Assembly: GCA_021769025.1 (NCBI GenBank)
Contig: JAETTS010000178.1
Coordinates: 1-5,875, forward strand
Reading direction: 5' to 3'
Source: Enterocloster bolteae
GTDB taxonomy: Bacteria; Bacillota_A; Clostridia; Lachnospirales; Lachnospiraceae
Length of the DNA stretch: 5,875 bases
Position 1 is the stretch's first letter. The number at the start of each line of letters is the position of its first letter. Below the pieces are notes generated by a model. It did not search any database. It was not told the origin of the DNA and saw only the letters and a program-made list of their open reading frames with translations. The position numbers were made by a program, and so were the translations under genes. Of this stretch, positions 1-5,875 are shown piece by piece.

Positions 1-2630
1 CCTGCCTTGATGAAGTTCTCCAGGGTTCGCTTATTCACTTCTTTGGCGCTCATCCGATCCACAAAATCATCCATGGTACGGTAAGGCCCCCTGGCCTCCC
101 GCTCCTGTACGATCAGTTCCGCCACCGATCTTCCCACGCTTTTCACGGCGGACATCCCATAGCGGATCGCATTTCCGGACACCGTAAAGCCGCTGTCTCC
201 TTCATTGATATCCGGAGGCAGCACATCGATCCCCATCTGCCTGCAGGTTAGGATGTACTCGGAGACCTTACCGGTATTGTCCATCACCGAGGTCAAGAGA
301 GCTGCCATAAACTCTGTAGGGTAATAATATTTTAAGTAGGCAGTCTGGTAGGAAACCACCGCATAGCAGGCTGCATGAGACTTGTTAAACGCGTACCTGG
401 CAAAGTCCGTCATCTCGTCAAAAATCAGGTTGGCGGTTTTCTCATCGATTCCGTTGCGGATACAGCCTTTCACTCCCTCCTCATCGTTTCCGTAGACAAA
501 ATTGCGGCGCTCCTTTTCCATGACAGATGCCTTCTTCTTGGACATAGCCCTTCGTACCAGGTCACTGCGCCCCATAGTGTATCCGGCCAGATCCCGGACG
601 ATCTGCATCACCTGTTCCTGATAGACGATACAGCCGTAGGTAGGGCTTAGAATGGGCTCCAGCTGAGGGCAATCGTAGGTGATGGAAGCCCGGTCATTCT
701 TCCCTTTCAGATACTTGGGGATAAAATCCATGGGGCCTGGACGGTACAGGGAGATCCCGGCGATGATATCTTCCAGGTTCTCCGGCTTTAACTCTTTCAT
801 GAATCCCTTCATGCCACCGCTCTCCAGCTGGAACACTCCCTCATCCTTCCCGGTTCCGATGGCCTCCAGCACCTTTTTGTCATTGTAATCGATGGCATTC
901 ATATCCAGATGGACGTTTCTGTTTTTCTCCACCTGCTTTACCGCATCCTGAATCACAGTCAGAGTCCGAAGGCCCAGAAAATCCATCTTCAAAAGCCCCA
1001 GTTCCTCCAAGGTTGTCATGGTAAACTGGGTGGTGATGGTTCCGTCCGCTGCCCTGGACAGAGGCACATAGTTGTCCACAGAGGTACGGCTGATCACCAC
1101 TCCTGCCGCATGCATGGAAGTATGCCTGGGAAGCCCTTCCAGACGCATGGACATATCCACCAGATACTTGACCTCCGGGTCTTCCTTGTAAGCGTTCCTT
1201 AAATCCGGACTGGACTTTAGCGCCTGCTCCAGGGTGATACCCAAGTCTCTGGGAATCATTTTGGCAATGGCATCGCAGCGGGCATAGGGCATATCCAGCG
1301 CCCGCCCCACGTCCCGGATGACGCCTCTTGCAGCCAGAGTACCAAAGGTTACAATCTGCACCACCTGATCCTTGCCGTATTTTTCCACCACATAGTCAAT
1401 CACCTCCTGCCTCCGCTCAAAACAGAAGTCAATATCAATATCCGGCATGGAAATACGTTCCGGATTCAGAAAACGCTCAAACAGAAGATTATAGCGGATA
1501 GGGTCAATGTCCGTGATCTCCAGGCAGTAAGACACAATGCTTCCTGCCGCCGAGCCTCTTCCCGGCCCTACCATGATCTGGTTGGACTTGGCAAAATGGA
1601 TGAAGTCCCACACGATCAGGAAATAATCAACATATCCCATGGTATGGATCACATCCAGCTCATACTCAAGGCGCTGCCTCAAAGTGCCGTCATCTTCCGG
1701 ATACCGTTTGGCCATTCCGTCATTGCACAGCTTATTCAGATATTCCCAGGAATCGTACCCGTCTGGCACATCAAACTTAGGAAGCTTGGTCACGCCAAAC
1801 TCAATCTCCACATTGCACCGTCTGGCAATCTCCCAGGTATTGTCAAGGGCTTCTTTCGCATAAGGAAACAAAGCCCTCATCTCCTCCTCGGATTTTAAGT
1901 AGTACTGCCCGCCTTCGTAGCGCATCCGGTTTTCATCCGTCACCTTCTTGTTGGTCTGGATACACAGCAAAATGTCATGGGCGGCCATGTCTTCTGCGTA
2001 GGTGTAATGGATATCATTGGTGGCTACCAGCTTTATGTCCAATTCCTTGCTTAACCGAAGAAGAGCCTGGTTCACTGTCTTCTGGGCTGGAATCCCATGA
2101 TCCTGCAGCTCCAGAAAGAAATTTCCTTTTCCAAAAATATTCTCGTAGCGGAGGGCTGCCTCCTTCCCCTGCTGATACATCCCCCGCTCCAGGTATCTCT
2201 GCACCTCCCCCGCCAGGCAGGCGCTAAGACAGATGATTCCCTCATGGTATTCTTCCAACACCTGAAGATCTACCCTGGGCTTATAGTAGAACCCGTCTAT
2301 GAATCCCTTGGACACGATCTTCATCAGGTTCTGATACCCTTCATTGTTCTCAGCCAGAAGAACCAGATGGTAATACCGATCCTCGCCGCTTACGGTCTCC
2401 CGGTCAAACCGAGAGCCAGGAGCTACATAGACCTCGCATCCTAAGATCGGCTTGACCCCCACCTCCCTGGCCGCCTTGTAAAAATCGATCACCCCATACA
2501 TGGCACCGTGGTCTGTGATCGCTAAGCTGTCCATGCCCAGTTCCTTGGCTCTGGCTGCCAGTTCCTTAATCTTGCTGGAGCCGTCCAACAAACTGTATTC
2601 CGTATGGACATGTAAATGTGTAAACGCCAT
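1..2630 (-). CDS. dnaE: DNA polymerase III alpha subunit, DnaE type (partial, 3' end beyond window)
   Basis: Replicative DNA polymerase catalytic subunit. I translated the whole visible part: 876 codons with no stop or frameshift. It starts at the ATG ending at 2630, giving MAFTHLHVHTEYSLLD, the usual DnaE beginning. The N-terminal PHP domain (about 1-270) shows apparent metal ligands H7, H9, D16, D40/H41, E66, H88 and D206/H208. The polymerase core has GPGRGSAAGS (355-364), the acidic cluster PDIDIDF with D397/D399/D401, and KMDFLGLRTL with the third catalytic aspartate D550. YRPGPM (629-634) and AFNKSHA (747-753) follow. The window ends in the helix-hairpin-helix region (EVNKRTLENFIKA). DnaE proteins usually have about 1,100-1,170 residues, so some 250-300 are missing here, including the OB fold. 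PHP plus DnaE order, without an inserted exonuclease, separates it from PolC. In Firmicutes DnaE normally works beside PolC; whether this genome has PolC cannot be seen. It lies 172 bases after the Crh-like gene, same strand. Confidence 0.97.
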   Translation of the reverse strand, partial: MAFTHLHVHTEYSLLDGSSKIKELAARAKELGMDSLAITDHGAMYGVIDFYKAAREVGVKPILGCEVYVAPGSRFDRETVSGEDRYYHLVLLAENNEGYQNLMKIVSKGFIDGFYYKPRVDLQVLEEYHEGIICLSACLAGEVQRYLERGMYQQGKEAALRYENIFGKGNFFLELQDHGIPAQKTVNQALLRLSKELDIKLVATNDIHYTYAEDMAAHDILLCIQTNKKVTDENRMRYEGGQYYLKSEEEMRALFPYAKEALDNTWEIARRCNVEIEFGVTKLPKFDVPDGYDSWEYLNKLCNDGMAKRYPEDDGTLRQRLEYELDVIHTMGYVDYFLIVWDFIHFAKSNQIMVGPGRGSAAGSIVSYCLEITDIDPIRYNLLFERFLNPERISMPDIDIDFCFERRQEVIDYVVEKYGKDQVVQIVTFGTLAARGVIRDVGRALDMPYARCDAIAKMIPRDLGITLEQALKSSPDLRNAYKEDPEVKYLVDMSMRLEGLPRHTSMHAAGVVISRTSVDNYVPLSRAADGTITTQFTMTTLEELGLLKMDFLGLRTLTVIQDAVKQVEKNRNVHLDMNAIDYNDKKVLEAIGTGKDEGVFQLESGGMKGFMKELKPENLEDIIAGISLYRPGPMDFIPKYLKGKNDRASITYDCPQLEPILSPTYGCIVYQEQVMQIVRDLAGYTMGRSDLVRRAMSKKKASVMEKERRNFVYGNDEEGVKGCIRNGIDEKTANLIFDEMTDFARYAFNKSHAACYAVVSYQTAYLKYYYPTEFMAALLTSVMDNTGKVSEYILTCRQMGIDVLPPDINEGDSGFTVSGNAIRYGMSAVKSVGRSVAELIVQEREARGPYRTMDDFVDRMSAKEVNKRTLENFIKA

Positions 2631-2636
2631 ATCCGC

Positions 2637-2643
2637 CCTCCCC
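2637..2643 (-). promoter_or_regulatory. Ribosome binding site of dnaE
   Basis: In minus-strand sense the bases before the dnaE ATG read GGGGAGGGCGGAT. GGAGG lies about 6 bases from the start codon, which is normal spacing and fixes the start at 2630. A second purine-rich stretch, AGGAG, lies just upstream at 2646-2650. Confidence 0.7.
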
Positions 2644-2696
2644 GTCTCCTTATCCCATTGTTACGCTGCCTACGCCCCTGCCAGGCCTAAATTTCA

Positions 2697-2733
2697 GAAA
2701 GGCAGAGACTTTCTCCACCAGTCTCCGCCTTTC
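2697..2733 (-). terminator. Hairpin between the Crh-like gene and dnaE, possible weak terminator
   Basis: In minus-strand sense the arm GAAAGGCGGAGACT (2733-2720) pairs with AGTCTCTGCCTTTC (2710-2697) across a 9-base loop: 14 base pairs, of which one is G-U. Read on the plus strand the same position is an A-C mismatch, so the structure fits RNA made in the direction of the genes. The sequence after the stem is CUGAAAUUU, not a clean run of U, so a strong intrinsic terminator is doubtful. It could be a partial terminator, an RNA-processing or stability element. I see no convincing promoter between it and dnaE, which argues for some read-through from the upstream operon. The rest of the 172-base gap holds only a doubtful 39-codon open frame. 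Confidence 0.5.
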
Positions 2734-2802
2734 TATCCCCACTGCAGCGCACGTCAACGCTTTTCCCATATATGATGTATCTTCTCCACTAACCAGGGGC
2801 AC

Positions 2803-3057
2803 TCAGCCTTCGGTCAGATATTTTTCAATTCCACTTACTGCCTTCTCTTCATCCGCTCCGTCTGCCGTCACCGTTACCTTCTCCCCTGGCACCAACCCCA
2901 GAGTCATCATTCCCATAATGCTTTTTGCGTTCACCCTTTTTGAGTCGCATTCCACATAGATGTTGCTGTCGTACTGGCTTGCCACCTGCACCAGCATGGC
3001 CACAGGGCGCGCGCCCAAACCAGTTTCCAACTCAACTGTTACTGTCTTCCTAACCAT
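2803..3057 (-). CDS. HPr-family protein without active-site histidine (Crh-like regulator)
   Basis: An 84-residue protein with the full HPr fold, the family's normal length. HPr proteins carry phosphate on His15 in a GLHARP motif. Here the motif is T12-G-L-G15-A-R-P18, with a clear GGC glycine codon at position 15, so it should not relay phosphate from enzyme I to PTS permeases. The second HPr signature, VNAKS46IMGMM, is intact. Ser46 is the residue that HPr kinase/phosphorylase modifies in Firmicutes. B. subtilis Crh has the same pattern (Gln15, Ser46) and, as Crh-Ser-P, is a CcpA corepressor; it is also encoded directly after the whiA homologue yvcL. By homology and position this is a Crh-type regulator, probably cytosolic; CcpA partnership is inferred. 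The start at 3057 is chosen because AAGGAGGAG lies just before it; the frame stays open to 3108 but that extension has no HPr similarity. A 95-base gap without a clear promoter separates it from whiA. Confidence 0.9.
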   Translation of the reverse strand: MVRKTVTVELETGLGARPVAMLVQVASQYDSNIYVECDSKRVNAKSIMGMMTLGLVPGEKVTVTADGADEEKAVSGIEKYLTEG

Positions 3058-3061
3058 AATT

Positions 3062-3070
3062 CTCCTCCTT
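3062..3070 (-). promoter_or_regulatory. Strong ribosome binding site that decides the Crh-like start
   Basis: In minus-strand sense AAGGAGGAG is followed by AATT and the ATG at 3057. It is the best match to the 16S rRNA 3' end in the window. It favours the 84-residue protein over the longer in-frame version beginning at 3108. Confidence 0.8.
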
Positions 3071-3152
3071 ACTTCTCCAAACGGCCTGTTTCCTGAAACC
3101 ATAACCATTCCATTCCCATACAGGCCTATCCGGCACTATCTTGCGGAAGTTT

Positions 3153-4124
3153 TTATTTCCCCAGGTCAGTACCAGAATGCTGCCTTAACTCCTCAGCCAG
3201 AATACTTAATTTCCGCAATCGGTGGTTGACTCCCGACTTTCCTACCGGCGGCTCCAGAGACTCTCCCAGCTCCTTCAATGTGGCTTCCGGCCGTTCCAGC
3301 CTTGCCCTGGCAATCTCTTCCAGACTTTGGGGCAGGCTGTCAAATCCTATGGTTTCTTTGATAAGCGTGATATCCCTGGTCTGCTTTACCGCGGCTGACA
3401 CTGTCTTGTTGATATTGGCGGTCTCGCAGTTCACCTGGCGATTGACACTGCCCCGCATCTCTTTCAAGATCCGGATGTTCTCAAACTCCATAAGCGCCAC
3501 CGACGCTTCCATCACATTGAGGATATCCACAATCTGGCTTCCCTCTTTGATGTAGACGACAAAATACTTTTTCCGCTTCACAATCCTGGCCTCCAGGCCA
3601 AAGGTAGCGATAATAGACTGTAGTTGTTTTGCCTTATCCTCTGTGGCACAGACAATCTCAAAGTGGTAAAACCGCTGAGGGTCGCTGATTGAGCCTGCTG
3701 CCAGAAATGCCCCCCGTATAAAGGCCCTCCGACAGCATGGATTCTGAATCACCAGGTTTTTCACCAGCGACAGGTTCTCCCCTATCTCTCCCCGTTCATC
3801 CAGAAGCTTGGCAGCTAAAAGTACTTTTCTGGCATCCTCATCTTCGGAAACCGCAACGCCATAGGTACGGTTGCCCTTCAGATAGGAATTCTGCCGAATC
3901 ATTATGTCCGTACTTATATTAAATGTTTTTTTCAATAATGTAAAGTACTTTCTTGCAACTGCCACATTTTCTGTACTGATCTTGATACAATATCTGTCAT
4001 TCTCATCAATCTGGATCTTGCCGCACAGGCTGATAATCGCAGCAATCTCCGCAATCCGGCAATGCCTGGCCGGGCTTAGCTGCCGGGATAACTCTTCTTT
4101 CACTCCAAAAGAAAAGGATGCCAT
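3153..4124 (-). CDS. whiA: DNA-binding protein WhiA
   Basis: A 323-residue protein of normal WhiA length. The N-terminus MASFSFGVKEELSRQL is typical. The N-terminal two thirds form the degenerate LAGLIDADG homing-endonuclease-like domain; the core motif is FIRGAFLAAGSI (135-146), where catalytic acidic residues of true endonucleases are absent, so it should not cut DNA. A linker with VNRQVNCETANINKT (227-241) leads into the C-terminal helix-turn-helix (about 281-307, ATLKELGESL then GKSGVNHRLRKL). WhiA is required for sporulation septation in Streptomyces; the B. subtilis homologue (YvcL) affects cell division and chromosome segregation and binds DNA. What it controls here cannot be read from the sequence. 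It begins 16 bases after the rapZ stop, with AGGAG at 4135-4139 in that gap, so the two are almost certainly co-transcribed. In many Firmicutes yvcK lies between rapZ and whiA; here it does not. Confidence 0.96.
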   Translation of the reverse strand: MASFSFGVKEELSRQLSPARHCRIAEIAAIISLCGKIQIDENDRYCIKISTENVAVARKYFTLLKKTFNISTDIMIRQNSYLKGNRTYGVAVSEDEDARKVLLAAKLLDERGEIGENLSLVKNLVIQNPCCRRAFIRGAFLAAGSISDPQRFYHFEIVCATEDKAKQLQSIIATFGLEARIVKRKKYFVVYIKEGSQIVDILNVMEASVALMEFENIRILKEMRGSVNRQVNCETANINKTVSAAVKQTRDITLIKETIGFDSLPQSLEEIARARLERPEATLKELGESLEPPVGKSGVNHRLRKLSILAEELRQHSGTDLGK

Positions 4125-4140
4125 AACCTACCGTCTCCTG

Positions 4141-5010
4141 CTATCGTTTCCTGTCTTTCTCTATGTCCCTGTACTCCAATTTGGTTCCCAATTCCTTTTT
4201 CTGCCTCAGATGTTCATACAATGCCGTAGCAATGGTAACCGAGCGATGCTTGCCTCCGGTACATCCGATGGCAATGACCAGCTGATTTTTCCCTTCCAGC
4301 ACATAGTTGGGAATCAGAAAGTCAATCATGTCACACAACTTTGTGAGAAATGCCTCCGCTGTGCCGCCCTGCATCACATAGTCCTGAATCTCCTTCTGCT
4401 CCCCGGTCTTGGCCCTTAAGCTTTCCACATAGTAGGGGTTAGGCAGGAAACGGACATCAAAAACTAAATCTGCGTCCCCGGGAATTCCGTATTTGAATCC
4501 AAAGGCCAGGACTGTGACAAATAGATTGCTGAAGCGCTCATTGTCTAAAAAAATCCGCTCCAACTCCTGGCGCAGCTCCTTGGTCAGCAACTTGCTGGTG
4601 TCTAAGATGACATCCGCCTGCTCTTTCAAAAAGCTAAGTTTTTCCCGTTCTTTGGCAATGCCGCTGTCGACCCTGCCTTTGCGGGCTAAGGGGTGGTTTC
4701 TTCTGGTCTCCTTGTACCGCTTTACCAGAACCTCATCGCTGGCATCCAAAAACAAGATGTCAAAAGAGACACCGTCGCTTCTCCACTTTTTGATAATGTG
4801 GTTGAAAAGGGAAAGCTCCTGGCCGCTGCGGACATCAATCCCCAAGGCCACCTGGTCTGACTGGCCTGGAGCCCCGATGGTCAATTCCGTGAATTTTTCA
4901 ATCAGGGGAATGGGCAGGTTATCTACACAATAATATCCCAGATCCTCCAGCATTTTCAGGGCTACGGTTTTTCCGGCTCCAGACATCCCGGTTACAATTA
5001 CCAGTTTCAT
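4141..5010 (-). CDS. rapZ: RapZ/YvcJ family nucleotide-binding protein
   Basis: A 289-residue protein, the usual family length. The N-terminal P-loop domain begins MKLVIVTGMSGAGKT, with the Walker A motif at 8-15 (G8, K14, T15). It continues with the family signature EDLGYYCVDNLP and a Walker B-like strand (FDILFLDA). The C-terminal domain carries FDVRFLPNPYYV and GCTGGKHRSV (249-258), both highly conserved in RapZ. In E. coli RapZ binds the small RNA GlmZ and guides it to RNase E, tuning glucosamine-6-phosphate synthesis; B. subtilis YvcJ binds and hydrolyses nucleotides and influences competence. The GlmZ system is not expected in Firmicutes, so the target here is unknown, although the murB neighbour also points to amino-sugar or cell-wall metabolism. 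The start at 5010 is preferred to upstream in-frame starts (up to 5103, inside murB) because homologues begin MKLVIVTG and an AGGGGG site lies 8 bases before it. Confidence 0.96.
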   Translation of the reverse strand: MKLVIVTGMSGAGKTVALKMLEDLGYYCVDNLPIPLIEKFTELTIGAPGQSDQVALGIDVRSGQELSLFNHIIKKWRSDGVSFDILFLDASDEVLVKRYKETRRNHPLARKGRVDSGIAKEREKLSFLKEQADVILDTSKLLTKELRQELERIFLDNERFSNLFVTVLAFGFKYGIPGDADLVFDVRFLPNPYYVESLRAKTGEQKEIQDYVMQGGTAEAFLTKLCDMIDFLIPNYVLEGKNQLVIAIGCTGGKHRSVTIATALYEHLRQKKELGTKLEYRDIEKDRKR

Positions 5011-5018
5011 GATTGAGA

Positions 5019-5024
5019 CCCCCT
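5019..5024 (-). promoter_or_regulatory. Ribosome binding site that decides the rapZ start
   Basis: In minus-strand sense AGGGGG is followed by eight bases and the ATG at 5010. It lies in the 46-base gap after the murB stop. It supports the 289-residue RapZ over longer in-frame versions whose N-termini would overlap murB. Confidence 0.65.
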
Positions 5025-5056
5025 GTCTTGTTTCGATGTGCCTATCCGATGAAAGA

Positions 5057-5875
5057 CTATTCATCCTCTCCCAGTATTTTGACTTCCAATTCCAGTTCCA
5101 CACCGCTGTGCTCTCTTACCCTGCGCCTCACTTCCTCACACAGGCCGAGCACATCCTTTGCCGTGGCCTGATCCTTATTGATCACAAAACCGCAGTGTTT
5201 TTCGGAGACAGCAGCTCCACCAAGCTGGAATCCCCGAAGGCCTGCGTCATCAATCAGCTTTGCGGCAAAATGTCCCGGCGGGCGCTTAAAGGTACTGCCG
5301 GCGCTGGGGTATTCCAGCGGCTGTTTTTCTCTCCTCCTGAAGGCCAATTCTTCCATTTCCCTTTGGATGGATTCAGAGTCTCCCGGACACAGGCTTAATT
5401 CTGCCGCCAGGACAATGTAGCGTTCTTCGGGAATGCAGCTGGTCCGATAGCCCAGTTTCAGCTGTTCCCCGTTTTTTCTATGTATCATACCCCTTTCGTC
5501 CAGCACATCCGCCCATACCAGGACATCTTTCATCTCCCCGCCATATGCTCCGGCGTTCATCACCAGGGCGCCTCCCAAGGTTCCGGGGATTCCGGCGGCA
5601 AATTCCAGACCTGTGAGAGAGGCTTCCTGGGCAAGGCGGGCAAGGCGGGCAAGGGAAATTCCGGCTTCCGCCCATATGGAGCAGCAGGAACATCTGGCAT
5701 TCTTTAAAGCCTCTGTGGAGATGACTGCTCCTCTCCATCCCTCATCTCTTACCAGAAGATTGCTTCCGTTGCCCATCACCCGGTAAGGGATCTGAAACCT
5801 TCTGCACAGGGTAATAATCCCTGCCAACTCTTCTGTGCTTTGCGGCGTGATAAAAAACTGCGCCGGGCCTCCGAT
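5057..5875 (-). CDS. murB: UDP-N-acetylenolpyruvoylglucosamine reductase MurB (partial, 5' end beyond window)
   Basis: Cytosolic flavoenzyme that uses NADPH to reduce UDP-GlcNAc-enolpyruvate to UDP-MurNAc, the second committed step of peptidoglycan precursor synthesis. 272 residues are visible; MurB of this type has about 300, so roughly 30 N-terminal residues lie outside. The frame is open from 5875 (IGGPAQFF, normally preceded by a TTFRIGG-like stretch) to the TAG at 5057-5059. Counting visible residues, FAD-binding GNGSNLLV is at 35-42 and AGIPGTLGGALVMNAGAYG at 94-112. The substrate-side YRTS begins at 143. SAGSTFKRP carries the proton-donating serine (about 194), and the terminal LELEVKIL holds the conserved glutamate. 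The absence of the extra loop domain and the YR-S pattern suit the type II MurB of Gram-positive bacteria. It is followed 46 bases later by rapZ and probably heads or belongs to the same operon. Oddities: a CSCCS cluster and a 9-base triplicate, both inside the coding frame. Confidence 0.97.
   Translation of the reverse strand: MGGPAQFFITPQSTEELAGIITLCRRFQIPYRVMGNGSNLLVRDEGWRGAVISTEALKNARCSCCSIWAEAGISLARLARLAQEASLTGLEFAAGIPGTLGGALVMNAGAYGGEMKDVLVWADVLDERGMIHRKNGEQLKLGYRTSCIPEERYIVLAAELSLCPGDSESIQREMEELAFRRREKQPLEYPSAGSTFKRPPGHFAAKLIDDAGLRGFQLGGAAVSEKHCGFVINKDQATAKDVLGLCEEVRRRVREHSGVELELEVKILGEDE
5629..5655. repeat. Three tandem 9-base repeats inside murB
   Basis: On the plus strand GGGCAAGGC occurs twice in succession (5629-5637, 5638-5646), followed by GGGCAAGGG (5647-5655). 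The unit is a multiple of three and keeps the murB frame, encoding the protein stretch SLARLARLAQ. Compared with remembered MurB sequences the segment between the AGAG-like and SLTG motifs has about the usual length, so this may be codon-level convergence or slippage without net insertion. Confidence 0.85.

Noticed and set aside
2732..2757. Possible promoter for dnaE: TTGACG with GATAGA downstream on the minus strand
   Set aside because: The spacer is about 14 bases, too short for a sigma-A promoter, and the -10 match is weak; it would also start RNA inside the hairpin.
2674..2800. GCCCCTG (2800-2794) and CAGGGGC (2680-2674) bracketing the dnaE upstream hairpin
   Set aside because: A seven-base match at over 100 bases distance is expected by chance in a gap of this size.
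3058..3108. N-terminal extension of 17 residues on the Crh-like protein
   Set aside because: HPr-family proteins begin at the MVRKTV methionine, which has a near-perfect ribosome binding site.
3058..3152. Inverted repeat AGGCCTG...CAGGCC in the whiA to Crh-like gap
   Set aside because: The stem is only about six base pairs with a loop of roughly 30 bases and no U-tract; easily chance.
3904..4419. 171-codon plus-strand open frame across the whiA/rapZ junction, and other plus-strand frames of 60-146 codons
   Set aside because: They are antisense to well-supported genes, resemble no protein family I recognise and have no consistent ribosome binding sites.
5011..5103. Longer RapZ beginning inside murB
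   Set aside because: The extra 31 residues are not RapZ-like and the conserved start MKLVIVTGMSGAGKT has its own ribosome binding site.

Overview
All five genes in this window lie on the minus strand and read from right to left as murB (5' end missing) > rapZ > whiA > a Crh/HPr-like gene > dnaE (3' end missing). This order, the strong AGGAGG-type ribosome binding sites, a base composition near 50% GC by eye and the protein sequences point to a low-to-mid-GC Firmicute of class Clostridia, most likely Lachnospiraceae or a relative. That placement comes from gene order and protein style, not from a database search. I see no tRNA, rRNA, CRISPR array, insertion sequence or phage gene; the window is core chromosome.

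Region by region. 5057-5875 holds the C-terminal 272 residues of MurB, the FAD-dependent UDP-N-acetylenolpyruvoylglucosamine reductase of peptidoglycan synthesis. 4141-5010 is RapZ (YvcJ), a P-loop nucleotide-binding protein. 3153-4124 is WhiA, a DNA-binding protein built from a degenerate LAGLIDADG endonuclease fold and a C-terminal helix-turn-helix. 2803-3057 is an 84-residue HPr-fold protein that keeps the regulatory serine (Ser46) but has Gly where HPr has the phosphoryl-accepting His15; it is best read as a Crh-type regulator, not a sugar-transport phosphocarrier. 1-2630 is the first 876 codons of DnaE, the DNA polymerase III alpha subunit, with the PHP domain and all polymerase motifs intact.

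The first four genes are close together (gaps of 46, 16 and 95 bases) and look like one transcription unit. The layout is the counterpart of the Bacillus subtilis yvcJ-yvcK-yvcL-crh cluster, but with no yvcK gene between rapZ and whiA. A 172-base gap separates the Crh-like gene from dnaE. It contains a 14-base-pair hairpin that pairs fully only in minus-strand RNA and could be a weak terminator or processing site, so dnaE may be only partly co-transcribed. Together the cluster joins cell-wall precursor synthesis, cell division or chromosome regulation, carbon-catabolite signalling and DNA replication.

I did not find an undescribed multi-gene system here. The most distinctive points are the His15-to-Gly Crh-like protein, the missing yvcK, and the hairpin plus a small open frame ahead of dnaE.
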